Assembly: GCF_900185015.1 (NCBI RefSeq)
Contig: NZ_FXYD01000002.1
Span: forward strand, 1 to 64,000
Length of the DNA: 64,000 nucleotides
Direction of reading: 5' to 3'
Origin: Octadecabacter ascidiaceicola
Lineage (GTDB): Bacteria; Pseudomonadota; Alphaproteobacteria; Rhodobacterales; Rhodobacteraceae
In this document: positions 35,256 through 43,540 of the stretch, piece by piece
How the letters are laid out: each line of letters opens with the position of its first letter
Position numbering within the stretch: the stretch's first letter is position 1
Position numbers and translations under genes: made by a program
Notes under the pieces: model-generated
The model's input: the letters and a program-made list of their open reading frames with translations, nothing else
The model's database searches: none
Told to the model about the DNA's origin: nothing

Positions 35256-36219
35256 ACCAAACCTCCGGTATCTTGCCGTTCAGCACCAAATCCGCCGTCA
35301 TCTGCGCCAATGCAGGCGCAAGCAGAAAACCGTGCCGAAACAGGCCATTTGCGTAAATCACATCCCCAATCCGCCGAATACGTGGCTGGTTGTCTGGAAA
35401 GGCGGGCCGTGCATCGACGCCGATCTCCAGCAGCTCTGCCTCGCCAAACGCCGGGTGCAGGGCGTAGGCCGCATACATCAGTTCCATTGCGGACCGCAGG
35501 GTGGCGCGGGTGCGCTCGCCCGTTTCAATCTGGGTGGCACCCAGCATGAAAACACCGTCGCCGCGAGGCACGATATACAGTGGGAACCGCGGATGTAGCA
35601 GCCGGACGGGGCGCGAAAGTGTAATGTCAGGGCAGCGCACCACAAGCATCTCGCCTTTCACGCCGCGCAAATCTGTGAGGGTGTCACGGGCAGCAAGGCC
35701 ACGGCAGTCAATCACCCGGCCCGCAATATCAGTGCCAAAACGCACGCCTCTTTGTTTTAACCTGGCATGCAGAGCAGTGAGAGTCGCGCGGGGGTCAAGA
35801 TGCCCCTCATCTGCCAAAAACAGCGCCTTGGAATAGCGTTCAGCCAGATGCGGCTCTTGGTCAGCGATCTGCGTTTTGGACAGAGATGTCGCGGTCGGCG
35901 CACGGCGTGCAAAGGTTGCCAGATCGCTTTGATCGCGACTAAGCGCGACAACAAGCGTGCCCTCGTGATGCACGGTGCCTCCTTGGCTTTCCCACCATCT
36001 TGCGGCTTTGCGGCCTTGGCTCACGATCTCGGGCTCTGCGCTCACCCCTTCGCAATCGGGCGCCAGCATGCCGCCGGCCCACCAAGAACAGGCATGATCG
36101 CCAGGCGCGCTTTTGAGATCAATGACCGTGACCTGCGCGCTGCGTGACGACAGTTCGGCAGCCATGGCAAGGCCACACACACCGCCACCAATGATGGTGA
36201 AAGGGCCGCTCATTTCCAA
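35233..36219 (-). CDS. thiO: Glycine oxidase ThiO
   Basis: 328 residues, FAD-dependent DAO-family protein. TIIGGGVCGLAMAAELSSR is the dinucleotide-binding motif, and CSWWAGGMLAPDCEG is the ThiO-specific block after it. VIDCRGLAARDTL, IVPRGDGVFMLGATQIETG and NGLFRHGFLLAPALA complete the fold. It supplies iminoacetate (dehydroglycine) for thiazole synthesis. Start overlaps the thiD 3' end by 10 bases. Confidence 0.93.
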   Translation of the reverse strand: MEMSGPFTIIGGGVCGLAMAAELSSRSAQVTVIDLKSAPGDHACSWWAGGMLAPDCEGVSAEPEIVSQGRKAARWWESQGGTVHHEGTLVVALSRDQSDLATFARRAPTATSLSKTQIADQEPHLAERYSKALFLADEGHLDPRATLTALHARLKQRGVRFGTDIAGRVIDCRGLAARDTLTDLRGVKGEMLVVRCPDITLSRPVRLLHPRFPLYIVPRGDGVFMLGATQIETGERTRATLRSAMELMYAAYALHPAFGEAELLEIGVDARPAFPDNQPRIRRIGDVIYANGLFRHGFLLAPALAQMTADLVLNGKIPEVWYEDHRER

Positions 36220-36989
36220 AGCGCGTGAAAGTGGTGAACAGGCCCATGGCCTTGTCCAACGTGCAATTTATCCGCATGCAAGATCGCGTGGTATAGCCAC
36301 GTGTGGGCACGCGATACCGCATCGTTCAAAGCCATTCCCTGCGCCAAGCCCGCAGCGATGGCCGAAGAATAGGAACATCCTGTGCCGTGGGTGTTGCGAG
36401 TGTTCACACGTGGGGCCGAAAAGTCCTGTGTTCCCGTTTGCGAGACAAGATGATCGGTGCAAGTCTCTCCGTCTGCATGTCCGCCTTTCATCAAAACCGC
36501 ACCGACGCCAAGTTCCAGAAGGGCGTTCGCCTGTGACTGCGTGCTGCCCTCGCCAACCAGTTTCGCCGCTTCGGGTAGGTTAGGTGTAAGCAGGGTCGCG
36601 CGTGCGAAAAGCGACGATTTCAAAGTATTTATCGCGCTATCGGCCAGCAGCGTATCACCTGATTTAGCAACCATCACTGGATCAAGTACAACTGGCCCAT
36701 CATAGCCCGCCAGCGCATCCGCCACCGCTGCAATCAGCGACGGTGTCCCCAGCATCCCGATCTTGATCGCGTCAATCTGGATGTCATCCAGAACGGCCTT
36801 GATCTGCGCCGCAACGACGTCTTCCGGGATCGGATGGATGGCTGTAACAGCTTTCGTGTTCTGTGCGGTAACCGCCGTCACAACCGAAGCAGCATATACA
36901 CCCATCGCCGAAAACGCCTTGAGGTCCGCCTGAATGCCAGCCCCACCACTAGAGTCGGACCCAGCAATCGTTAACGCCTTAGCTGCCAT
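36210..36989 (-). CDS. thiD: Hydroxymethylpyrimidine/phosphomethylpyrimidine kinase
   Basis: 259 residues of the ribokinase fold: ALTIAGSDSSGGAGIQADLK (N-terminal signature), KIGMLGTPSLI, VVLDPVMVAKSGD, LLTPNLPEAAKLVG and the anion-hole NTRNTHGTGCSYSSAIAA. It phosphorylates HMP twice. First gene of the thi operon; its leader carries the TPP riboswitch at 37050-37143, so the whole operon through thiX is likely switched off by thiamine pyrophosphate. Confidence 0.95.
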   Translation of the reverse strand: MAAKALTIAGSDSSGGAGIQADLKAFSAMGVYAASVVTAVTAQNTKAVTAIHPIPEDVVAAQIKAVLDDIQIDAIKIGMLGTPSLIAAVADALAGYDGPVVLDPVMVAKSGDTLLADSAINTLKSSLFARATLLTPNLPEAAKLVGEGSTQSQANALLELGVGAVLMKGGHADGETCTDHLVSQTGTQDFSAPRVNTRNTHGTGCSYSSAIAAGLAQGMALNDAVSRAHTWLYHAILHADKLHVGQGHGPVHHFHALWK

Positions 36990-37049
36990 GTCGTGGCCCT
37001 TGGTTTAGGGGGCAGGATGGTAAAGGGCGCAGGCCATAACGGGTGCAAG

Positions 37050-37143
37050 GTCCGCAAGCTGTTCCCTCCGCCGGTCCTAACCGGTTCAGGTTCAATGGGT
37101 TTGCAGCTTGTGCATCTCAGCCCGGATATGGGCACCCCAACAG
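37050..37143 (-). promoter_or_regulatory. TPP riboswitch (thi box) upstream of thiD
   Basis: On the minus strand the leader reads GGGGTGCCC, then GGGCTGAGATG, then ACCCATTGAACCTGAACC, GGTTAGGACCGGCG and GAGGGAACAG, the conserved core of the THI element in the right order. It ends about 60 bases before the thiD start. In alphaproteobacteria this class usually controls translation or transcription of thi operons in response to TPP. Confidence 0.95.
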
Positions 37144-37158
37144 ATATTGAAAGTACGA

Positions 37159-37326
37159 TTAACTTGATCGCACAGACGCGTCAAACGGATAGTCTTGACC
37201 CACTACCAGATCATTCGAAGCAGGGTGGTACCATTCCCCCAACTTGTCTTTGTCGACAAGGAAGAGCCATACGTTTTGCGGTTCGGATTTGATGAACACT
37301 GAGCTGACGATTGTTTGGCGCGTCAT
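37159..37326 (-). pseudogene. SRPBCC (AHSA1-like) protein, N-terminal fragment
   Basis: About 55 residues starting at ATG 37326, overlapping the ArsR stop by four bases. TRQTIVSSVFIKSEPQNVW, KDKLGEWYHPAS and VVGQDYPF are the opening of an AHSA1-type START-like domain; the remaining hundred-odd residues are missing. The reading stops 16 bases before the TPP riboswitch, so the gene was cut where the thi operon leader now begins. Confidence 0.7.
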
Positions 37327-37685
37327 TTCGACTTTCTTTCTGGCCTTGCCTTTTCTTCGGCCTCGACAACCTCTTTCAACTTGTTCAGGCGCTCTTCCCA
37401 GAACTCGTGGAAATGCCGGAGCCAATTGTCGATTCTCTTGAGCCCCAAAGGCTCAAGAGAATTAAGACGCTCTCGGCCAATCTTCCGGACCGAGATCAAC
37501 CCACCTTCCTCAAGAATAGTGAGATGCTTTTTGATGGCTGTTCGCGTGACACTGTATTGCTCTACAATGTCACCGATTGTCATATCCTCCTCCGAAAGCT
37601 GGACAAGAATTGATCGTCGGGTCGGGTCGGACACGGCTCTGAAAACTGCCTGTTGTTGCGCTTGATCCGGTTGGGTGAGTTGCAT
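37323..37685 (-). CDS. ArsR family transcriptional regulator
   Basis: 120 residues, winged helix of the type often paired with AHSA1/SRPBCC genes: AVFRAVSDPTRRSILVQLSE, MTIGDIVEQYSVTRTAIKKH and LTILEEGGLISVRKIGRERL, then a basic tail. No metal-binding Cys pair is seen. Its natural partner, the SRPBCC gene coupled by ATGA, is truncated, and a second 5'-truncated SRPBCC gene lies upstream, so the regulator may be an orphan of a broken operon. Confidence 0.88.
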   Translation of the reverse strand: MQLTQPDQAQQQAVFRAVSDPTRRSILVQLSEEDMTIGDIVEQYSVTRTAIKKHLTILEEGGLISVRKIGRERLNSLEPLGLKRIDNWLRHFHEFWEERLNKLKEVVEAEEKARPERKSK

Positions 37686-37697
37686 CTGAGGTTCGCC

Positions 37698-38117
37698 TTA
37701 TACAGCCTGCAGAGAAGTAAAGGGCTTTCCCTGTCCGGTGGCAAGATAGCCTTTCAAGCTGTCGAGGAAAAAGAAATCCCAGCCTTGCGCGCAGATATCG
37801 AAACACTCCAGAGCTTCATTCAGCCCATCATGGGTCATAGTGATTTTTGCGCCAGAGGGATGCGGCTCAATCGCCCAGATGATATTTGTGCCAACCCACT
37901 CGTTAGGTGTCTGGACTTCTGGGTGCAACAGATTGGCTTGTGTACATTTCCAGACAATCTCGTATCCAGCTTCGTTATAGTCTGGGGTTGCAGTGCGAAA
38001 CGATTTCTTGGTCTCTCCGAACCCAATCGTGAAATGGTCGCGTTCAAAGGAAACCTCGTTGCTCCACCACAATTTGATTTGGCCAGTAAGCGCATCGTAG
38101 ACCTGTTCGGGGTTGCG
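37698..38117 (-). pseudogene. SRPBCC (AHSA1-like) protein, 5'-truncated
   Basis: The frame reads RNPEQVYDALTGQIKLWW, FERDHFTIGFGETKKSF, YEIVWKCTQANLLHPEVQ and GLNEALECFDICAQGWDFFF, an AHSA1-like START domain nearly complete at its C terminus. Its first dozen residues are replaced by unrelated sequence beyond about 38117, where MATE-transporter coding sequence begins on the opposite strand. An ATG at 38150 in frame could still drive a product, but it is not the family's normal start. Confidence 0.7.
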
Positions 38118-38139
38118 CTTGGGTCTGCCGCCATCATCA

Positions 38140-38744
38140 TCTCGCTGCAATGGGTTGGGCAGCCTGGCTATGCCGACACGATTACGGCCTATGGCATCAT
38201 CACCCGAGTTATGACTTTTGTCTTCCTTCCGCTATTGGGGTTGTCCTTTGCGATGCAGACGATCACCGGGAACAATTATGGGGCGAATTTGTGGTCGCGC
38301 TCTGATGCGAGTCTGAAGATGGCGCTCGGGATTGCGTTGCTGTATTGCGCCGCCATGCAAGCCGTTTTGATGATACCCCCTGGTCAAATCGCGCGTGCCT
38401 TTGTAGACAGCGAACCTGTCATATCCGAAGTCACGCGTATCCTGCCTGTTTTGACCATCGCGTTTTTCCTTGCCGGACCGTTGATGATGGTTGCCACCTA
38501 TTTTCAGGCCATTGGATCGGCGGCGAAAGCGGCGGTTCTTGGGTTAAGCAAGACCTATTTGTTTGCAATTCCGCTGACCTTCTTGCTGCCAATTTGGTTT
38601 GGAGAAAGCGGCATTTGGTTTGCAGGTCCAATTGCAGAAGTGGCCTTGCTGGTGCTCACCTTTGGCGTGCTTTTGACGACTGCAAAAAGAAAGGGGTGTA
38701 TCCCCTTGACATACGGTAAGGCAAAACCTATCTATAATGCATGA
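38140..38744 (+). pseudogene. MATE efflux transporter, 5'-truncated C-terminal half
   Basis: About 200 residues of a MATE-family drug/Na+ antiporter: VGQPGYADTITAYGIITRVM, FLPLLGLSFAMQTITGNNYG, ILPVLTIAFFLAGPLMM and SKTYLFAIPLTFLLP, with about six membrane segments. The first half of the protein is absent; upstream DNA is the antisense of an SRPBCC gene. The long open frame from 37653 that seems to join both is accidental. The 3' end runs into the IS1595 element at about 38690. Confidence 0.75.
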
Positions 38745-39604
38745 AACAGACAAATGTACGCCAGTTCTTTCAGCAGTTCCCTACAGACGAAGCTTGCCTT
38801 GAGCATTTGTTCAACGTCCGCTTCGGTCAGGGGCATGAATGCCCTAAGTGTGAGCGTGCGGCTAAGTGGTATCCACTCAAGTCAGAGAAGGCGTTTTCCT
38901 GCCAGTGGTGCGGCCACCACATCCACCCAATGGTGGGTTCAATCTTTGAAAAGAGCCGCACACCGTTGCAGCTTTGGTTCTACGCAATCTTTCTTTTCAC
39001 CACGACACGCAACGGAGTGGCTGCGAAGGAATTGCAGCGTCAACTTGGCGTCACCTACAAGACCGCGTGGCGCATGGCGCACCTCATCCGCGAACATATG
39101 GCCGGAATTGATGGTGACGGAATGCTAAGTGGCACGGTAGAAGTCGATGAGACCTTCGTAGGCGGCTATGAAAAGGGTGCGCAGGTCGGCAAGGGCAAGG
39201 CTGTTGTGCTGGGAATGCTAGAGCGCGACGGTGAGTTGGTCACTGAGGTCATACCAGATCGTAAGGGCGGCACACTGGCCCGTCACGTTGTGGATCACGT
39301 CGAGTTCGGGTCTGTCGTCAATACGGACGAGCATCGCGGGTACAACTCTCTTGCAGGTGCCTATGACCACAAGACAGTGAACCACTCACAAGGCCAGTAT
39401 GTCGGTGATGCTGGCGAGACGACAAACTCAATCGAAGGGTTCTTTGCTCAACTCAAGCGCACCATCGCTGGCACTCACATTTATGTTTCAGACAAGCACC
39501 TCTGGAAGTACGCCAAGGAATGTGAATACCGCTTTAATCGTCGGATGAAGCCGGAATCGATGTTGGCTGAGTTGCTTTCTCGCTTCCCTGAGTTGGACGC
39601 TTAA
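38741..39604 (+). CDS. IS1595 family transposase
   Basis: 287 residues, full length. An N-terminal zinc ribbon (CPKCERAAKW ... SCQWCGHHI), the ISXO2-type catalytic core with VEVDETFVGG (first Asp), VVNTDEHRGYNSL (second Asp) and NSIEGFFAQLKRTI, then a C-terminal FNRRM. TTGACA (38706-38711) and TATCTA (38729-38734), 17 bp apart, place a transcription start almost on the ATG at 38741, with no Shine-Dalgarno, so the mRNA may be leaderless. It appears intact and possibly active. Confidence 0.92.
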   Translation: MKQTNVRQFFQQFPTDEACLEHLFNVRFGQGHECPKCERAAKWYPLKSEKAFSCQWCGHHIHPMVGSIFEKSRTPLQLWFYAIFLFTTTRNGVAAKELQRQLGVTYKTAWRMAHLIREHMAGIDGDGMLSGTVEVDETFVGGYEKGAQVGKGKAVVLGMLERDGELVTEVIPDRKGGTLARHVVDHVEFGSVVNTDEHRGYNSLAGAYDHKTVNHSQGQYVGDAGETTNSIEGFFAQLKRTIAGTHIYVSDKHLWKYAKECEYRFNRRMKPESMLAELLSRFPELDA

Positions 39605-39719
39605 TCAGCGCATCAAGCTTGTCGAGGTCGCCGTCTGGATCGGCCTCGTGTTCTTTAATGAACTCTTCAATCTTGCCTTTTCGGGCGGTTTTCAGATTCG
39701 GCACCTTCGGTATCTCCAA
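39534..39719 (-). CDS. Small IS1595 passenger protein, convergent with the transposase
   Basis: 61 residues, MEIPKVPNLKTARKGKIEEF start, very charged (Lys/Glu/Asp) and helical, ending PASSDD. It overlaps the transposase 3' end by about 70 bases on the opposite strand. Small charged ORFs in this position accompany IS1595-type elements in some alphaproteobacteria as I recall. No function is known. It also overlaps in another frame the end of the 39667-40473 frame, whose tail there is probably read-through. Confidence 0.45.
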   Translation of the reverse strand: MEIPKVPNLKTARKGKIEEFIKEHEADPDGDLDKLDALIKRPTQGSEKATQPTSIPASSDD

Positions 39720-40473
39720 TCAAATTTTTGCGGCCATCTCTTGCTAAACCAGACAGTTCCAATCTTCTTCTTGATACAACCCTCATTAGGTGATTGACCC
39801 TAGCATTCCAATTTACAAACTTTTCATCCAAAACTTCACTCTCTACCTTGCTAAAGTCTACGATAATCTTTTCTTCGTCTGTCCAGCCAGACACCTTTTC
39901 CAAGTCAGACCGCGCTATGGCCACAAACCCAGAGTTTGAGGAGATTTTCGCCTCAAGATCAGACATTCGTGCATCTCTGAAAGCCAAGTCGCCCTTCCTT
40001 GTGATGTTATAAATATGGTTTCGGTGTTGGAATAAACGCATTTCAAAATCTCGAAGGGCGTCAATCTCATGGGCTATCGTAACATAGCTAAATACGCGTT
40101 CAAGATTCTCGTTGTATTTCTCTAACTTTGCATCAAGCATTTGTCTTTCATTATTTGCCACTCGATCACTCAATGTAAGTTCTCGATGCTCACGTGCGAA
40201 CATTATTCGAAATAAAAAGACACAAGCTAAGATATTCAAAACTACAGCAGCCCAAGGGAACCACGTTTGTGAAGGCCAGTTTGGTGCCGACATTGCCAGC
40301 CATCCAAAAAACTCAAATATATCTAGAGGAACTGTAATTTTCTCTACGATGACGGGGACCATTACAAGCCCTCCGACCAAAGTGGCGACAAGCTTATGGT
40401 TTTTTGCCTTAGTCCAAGCGCGAGAGAATCCCCCCGCGCTCCTTTGATTGACAGGCTGAACGTCATTTCCCAT
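39667..40473 (-). CDS. Membrane protein of unknown function, 3' end probably replaced by IS sequence
   Basis: 268 residues. Two hydrophobic segments (about 30-48, LVATLVGGLVMVPVIVEKI; about 71-93, WFPWAAVVLNILACVFLFRI) are followed by a long charged, coiled-coil-like region (NNERQMLDAKLEKYNENLER and later) expected in the cytoplasm. I do not recognise the family. The last 15-20 residues are an out-of-frame reading of the IS passenger ORF, so the true C terminus was likely cut by the insertion at about 39725. AT-richer codon use than its neighbours hints at horizontal origin. Confidence 0.6.
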   Translation of the reverse strand: MGNDVQPVNQRSAGGFSRAWTKAKNHKLVATLVGGLVMVPVIVEKITVPLDIFEFFGWLAMSAPNWPSQTWFPWAAVVLNILACVFLFRIMFAREHRELTLSDRVANNERQMLDAKLEKYNENLERVFSYVTIAHEIDALRDFEMRLFQHRNHIYNITRKGDLAFRDARMSDLEAKISSNSGFVAIARSDLEKVSGWTDEEKIIVDFSKVESEVLDEKFVNWNARVNHLMRVVSRRRLELSGLARDGRKNLIGDTEGAESENRPKRQD

Positions 40474-40587
40474 TCGTCACTCATCTCACGATTCCTTTCC
40501 TTGAGTCCATACGTATGTTGAGGGGATAGGCCCCAAAAGAAACGACCTATTGCTTGGAGTTTTCCACACCGAGAAAGGAGTGGCACG

Positions 40588-41019
40588 ATGACTGAACAAT
40601 ATCCGACTGTTGCTCAGGCAAAGGACCTGGCAAAAAAGCTTCGCTTGGCGAAAGGTTCAAATGGAACCGCCATTGGACATGCCCAATCGCTGGAACAGGT
40701 TGCCCATCAACATGGCTTTCGCGATTGGAATACCATGCTGGCAGCGATCGGAAACGGCGCACCAAAGGGATGGAGTGTCGGCGAGAAGGTAAGCGGAACC
40801 TATCTGTCACAGTTTTTTTCTGCGACGGTTGTCAGTGTACGGCAACTCAAGCCGGGATGGTTTCGGGTCGAGCTGGATTTGAATGAACCGGTTGATGTTG
40901 TTTCTTTCGAGAGCTTCTCGAATTTTCGAAAACGGATACGTGGTACGGTTGGTCCGAAGGGGCATTCAGTGGAACGCACCAGCGACTGGGAGCCGCACCT
41001 TCAAATCGACCTTGGGTAG
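40588..41019 (+). CDS. Glyoxalase-superfamily-associated domain protein (Glyoxalase_8-like)
   Basis: 143 residues. The first 60 match a small helical domain annotated as Glyoxalase_8: TVAQAKDLAKKLRLAKGSNG, IGHAQSLEQVAHQHGFRDWN. The second half is beta-rich and basic (GWSVGEKVSGTYLSQFFSAT, WFRVELDLNEPVDVVSFESF). A function is not established. GAGAAAGGAG precedes the ATG. It stands alone between the IS-truncated membrane gene (divergent) and an IS1182-like relic. Confidence 0.75.
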   Translation: MTEQYPTVAQAKDLAKKLRLAKGSNGTAIGHAQSLEQVAHQHGFRDWNTMLAAIGNGAPKGWSVGEKVSGTYLSQFFSATVVSVRQLKPGWFRVELDLNEPVDVVSFESFSNFRKRIRGTVGPKGHSVERTSDWEPHLQIDLG

Positions 41020-41054
41020 GGCGGGCAGCTGCTCTGTCACTTTACGCAAAATGT

Positions 41055-41083
41055 ACCCGGCGCTTGCAAATCAGGCGCCGGGT
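41055..41083. terminator. Hairpin after the Glyoxalase_8-like gene
   Basis: ACCCGGCGC (41055-41063) pairs perfectly with GCGCCGGGT (41075-41083) across an 11-base loop, 36 bases after the stop. There is no immediate T-run, so it may be a weak terminator or an mRNA 3' stabiliser. Confidence 0.5.
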
Positions 41084-41149
41084 CAGACATCTAGATCTAT
41101 TTTAGGCTTTTCGGGGTTATCCTTGTAACACTCTCGGTCTTGCTGGTTC

Positions 41150-41612
41150 ACTGCGCGGGAGGAACAAACGCAGGGTCAATCGCCATGCGTTGGCCGCTGA
41201 CCAATCCTTCCTAAATACACTGCGCAACTGTCGTCTCGAACAGATGTCGCAGCAGATCACTCTCTCGGAAGCGCCCGTACCTGTTCTTGGAAAACGTCGA
41301 ATGGTCAGGCACGCGATCACTCAAATCAAGACGGCAGAACCAGCGATATGCCTGGTTGAGATGAACCTCTTCACACAAGCGACGTTCGGACCGGATGCCA
41401 AAACAGTAGCCCACCAAAAGCATGCAGATCAGTAACTCGGGATCGATGGAAGGGCGGCCCGTGTGGCTATAAAACTGACTTAAGTACTGGCGGATACCGT
41501 TCAAATCGACGAACCGATCAATCGGCCGTATCAGGTGATCTTGCGGGACAAGATCTTCCAGAGAGAACTCATAGAACAGCACCGCCTGTGCTTCCTGCTT
41601 TGGTCCCAGCAT
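41150..41612 (-). pseudogene. IS1182-like transposase, N-terminal remnant
   Basis: From ATG 41612 the frame reads MLGPKQEAQAVLFYEFSLED, HLIRPIDRFVDL, GRPSIDPELLICMLLVGYCF, RWFCRLDLSDRVPDHSTFSK and ends FETTVAQCI at a TAG (41211). Beyond the stop the same frame continues EGLVSGQRMAIDPAF, the expected next block, so the stop is a nonsense change in a decayed gene. The catalytic Asp/Glu region and the rest of the roughly 450-residue transposase are missing. Confidence 0.85.
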
Positions 41613-41935
41613 CCCTAAATCTCCCAACCAATATTGGAATTGAATCAGCGGATGCCCCATCGATCAAGAAGAGTTTTTCAACAAAATAAGCCGTTCGGAC
41701 GCTTGGATCCCAGTGTGATTCAAGCCACCCTTTGGATCCAGAGCCGCACACGAATGTTTCTTTGGCGGGATGTCCGCCTGCGTTCAGGCTGCGAACTCAA
41801 GCCAAGTCTGCGAAACTTAGCAATTTGCGGGCCGACAATGGAGAAGTGGCCGCGCGGTGCAAGCAACGCGGCCACTTCATTATCACCTCAACCGGTCTGG
41901 ATGGCATAGTTTCCGGGTATTCGGGAAGAAACCGG
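41613..41935. other. About 320 bp without a supported gene
   Basis: Remnant and extragenic sequence between the IS1182-like relic and the aldehyde dehydrogenase 3' end. It includes GCGGGATGTCCGCCTGCG and GTTCAGGCTGCGAACTCAAG, similar in style to the GCTGC-rich extragenic pieces elsewhere, and a GTGGCCGCGCGGTGCAAGCA ... CGCGGCCACTTC inverted arrangement (41848-41878) that can fold into a hairpin and may terminate the dehydrogenase transcript. Confidence 0.4.
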
Positions 41936-43450
41936 TTAGGCTTGGCGTTCAGGTACCAATTCTGCTGGCAGGTTCTGGTAGCAGACCGGACGCAGGAAGC
42001 GGCGGATCGATAAAGTTCCAACGGAAGTCGCGCCGAAGTTTGTCGATGCAGGGTAGGGCCCGCCGTGAACCATTGTGTCGCTCACCTCGACCCCGGTCGG
42101 GAAGCCGTTTGCAAGAATACGCCCGGCCTTTCGCTCAAAGATCGGCATCAATGCCGCTGCTGCTGGCAGATCAGAGTCGTCCATATGCAGTGTGCAGGTC
42201 AATTGTCCTTGCAAGCTCAGAGCGATTTTTCGCATCTCGGCTTCGTTTTCTGCTTCGACGATGAGGCCCAACGGACCAAACACTTCTTCTGCCAGCGCGT
42301 GGTTGTTCAACCAGTTCTTGGCTGTTGTACGGTACAGGTAAGGCGTTGCGTCGCGCTGGTCACACATCGACACAAGCAATTCCTGCACGCCGCTGGTTTC
42401 AGCTATCTGCCGTTGACCATCACGATAGGCTGATGCAATTCCGTCTGTCAGCATAGTTTGCGCTGTAACATCGCCTAACGCCTGACACGCAGCTGTTGCA
42501 AATGCTTCACCAGCCTCACCTGCACAAACAACCGCGATTCCGGGATTGGTGCAAAATTGTCCGGCACCCATGCTAAGCGAAGCGGCCCAGCCCTTACCGA
42601 TGGCTTCTCCGCGTGCGTGTAGGGCGTTATTCAGGATGAACATCGGATTGACCGACCCGAGCTCCCCAAAAAACGGAATGGGTTCCGGGCGCGAAGCGCA
42701 TAGATCGAACAAAGCGCGTCCGCCTGCCAGAGAGCCGGTGAATCCAACAGCCTTGATCAATGGATGCTGAACAAGAGCTGCGCCAACCGCGCGATTGCCG
42801 CCCTGGATCATGCTGAAGACACCCGGTTGCAGGTTGCACTTTCGGATGGCAGCTGCAATGGCTTCGGCGATAATCTCGCCGGTGCCCGGATGGGCCGAAT
42901 GGCCTTTGACAACAACGGGGCATCCAGCGGCAAGTGCTGCGGCTGTGTCACCACCGGCTGTGGAAAACGCCAATGGAAAGTTCGAGGCCCCGAACACGGC
43001 AACCGGGCCGATCGGGCGTTGGACCATCTTCAAGTCCGGGCGCGGCAGAGGCTGTCGGTCCGGCAGTGCGCCGTCGTGGCGGCGATCCAGATAGTCCCCT
43101 GCCAGAATGTGAGAAGCAAACAGGCGTAGTTGCCCTGTTGTGCGCCCCCGTTCCCCTTGCAAGCGGGCTTCGGGAAGACCGGTTTCCTGCGTGCCGATTT
43201 CAGTGATGGCGGCGGCGCGTGCCTCGATCTCGTCAGCGATGGTGTTCAAGAATTCTGCGCGGACTTCACGGGAAGAGTAGCCATAGTCCCAAAACGCGTC
43301 TTCGGCGGCCTGAACTGCGGCATCCACATCCTCAACGCGCCCGACGGCGTAGTCGTGGCTGGGGCCATGGGCTGGGCTGGACGAAAAAATTGCGTCGCCC
43401 GATGTCCAGTTTCCTGCAATCAGATGTTTCCCGTGTGGCGTAAAGTTCAT
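41936..43450 (-). CDS. 2,5-dioxovalerate (alpha-ketoglutarate semialdehyde) dehydrogenase
   Basis: 504 residues, aldehyde dehydrogenase fold of the NADP-type KGSADH group. FGASNFPLAFSTAGGDTAAA (cofactor binding), GFTGSLAGGRALFD, catalytic Glu in PFFGELGSVNPMFI and catalytic Cys in GAGQFCTNPG are all present. It oxidises alpha-ketoglutarate semialdehyde to 2-oxoglutarate, the last step of hydroxyproline (and some sugar acid) degradation. It lies directly downstream of the GntR gene with an operator-like ATATTGTATCCAATATA between them, and serves the deaminase encoded at 48655. Confidence 0.9.
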   Translation of the reverse strand: MNFTPHGKHLIAGNWTSGDAIFSSSPAHGPSHDYAVGRVEDVDAAVQAAEDAFWDYGYSSREVRAEFLNTIADEIEARAAAITEIGTQETGLPEARLQGERGRTTGQLRLFASHILAGDYLDRRHDGALPDRQPLPRPDLKMVQRPIGPVAVFGASNFPLAFSTAGGDTAAALAAGCPVVVKGHSAHPGTGEIIAEAIAAAIRKCNLQPGVFSMIQGGNRAVGAALVQHPLIKAVGFTGSLAGGRALFDLCASRPEPIPFFGELGSVNPMFILNNALHARGEAIGKGWAASLSMGAGQFCTNPGIAVVCAGEAGEAFATAACQALGDVTAQTMLTDGIASAYRDGQRQIAETSGVQELLVSMCDQRDATPYLYRTTAKNWLNNHALAEEVFGPLGLIVEAENEAEMRKIALSLQGQLTCTLHMDDSDLPAAAALMPIFERKAGRILANGFPTGVEVSDTMVHGGPYPASTNFGATSVGTLSIRRFLRPVCYQNLPAELVPERQA

Positions 43451-43481
43451 CTCGGTCTCGCTTCCAGAAAGAGCTAGTTAT

Positions 43482-43500
43482 GGATATTGTATCCAATATA
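43482..43500. promoter_or_regulatory. GntR-type operator candidate before the aldehyde dehydrogenase
   Basis: GGATATTGTATCCAATATA lies 32 bases before the dehydrogenase start and contains overlapping inverted GGATA/TATCC and ATATTG/CAATAT arms. The same ATATCC/CAATAT words recur at 44244-44353, 49985-50003 and 54126-54154 near other hydroxyproline genes. Confidence 0.65.
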
Positions 43501-43540
43501 ATATCTCAAAGTGCAAGGCCGTATCGCGTGCGTCGTTCCG

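Larger units (their letters stand above)
38690..39725 (+). mobile_element. IS1595-family insertion sequence
   Basis: It contains an intact IS1595-type transposase gene and a convergent passenger ORF. Boundaries are approximate. On the left the MATE reading frame turns into non-MATE sequence near GGGGTGTATCCCC (38694-38706). On the right the membrane-protein gene loses sense near 39720. I could not pair convincing terminal inverted repeats or a target duplication by eye. Confidence 0.6.

Noticed and set aside
37653-38744. A 363-codon open frame on + as a single protein
   Set aside because: Its first 160 codons are the antisense of an SRPBCC gene with clear homology on the minus strand; only the second half is MATE. 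Treated as a chance fusion at a rearrangement junction.
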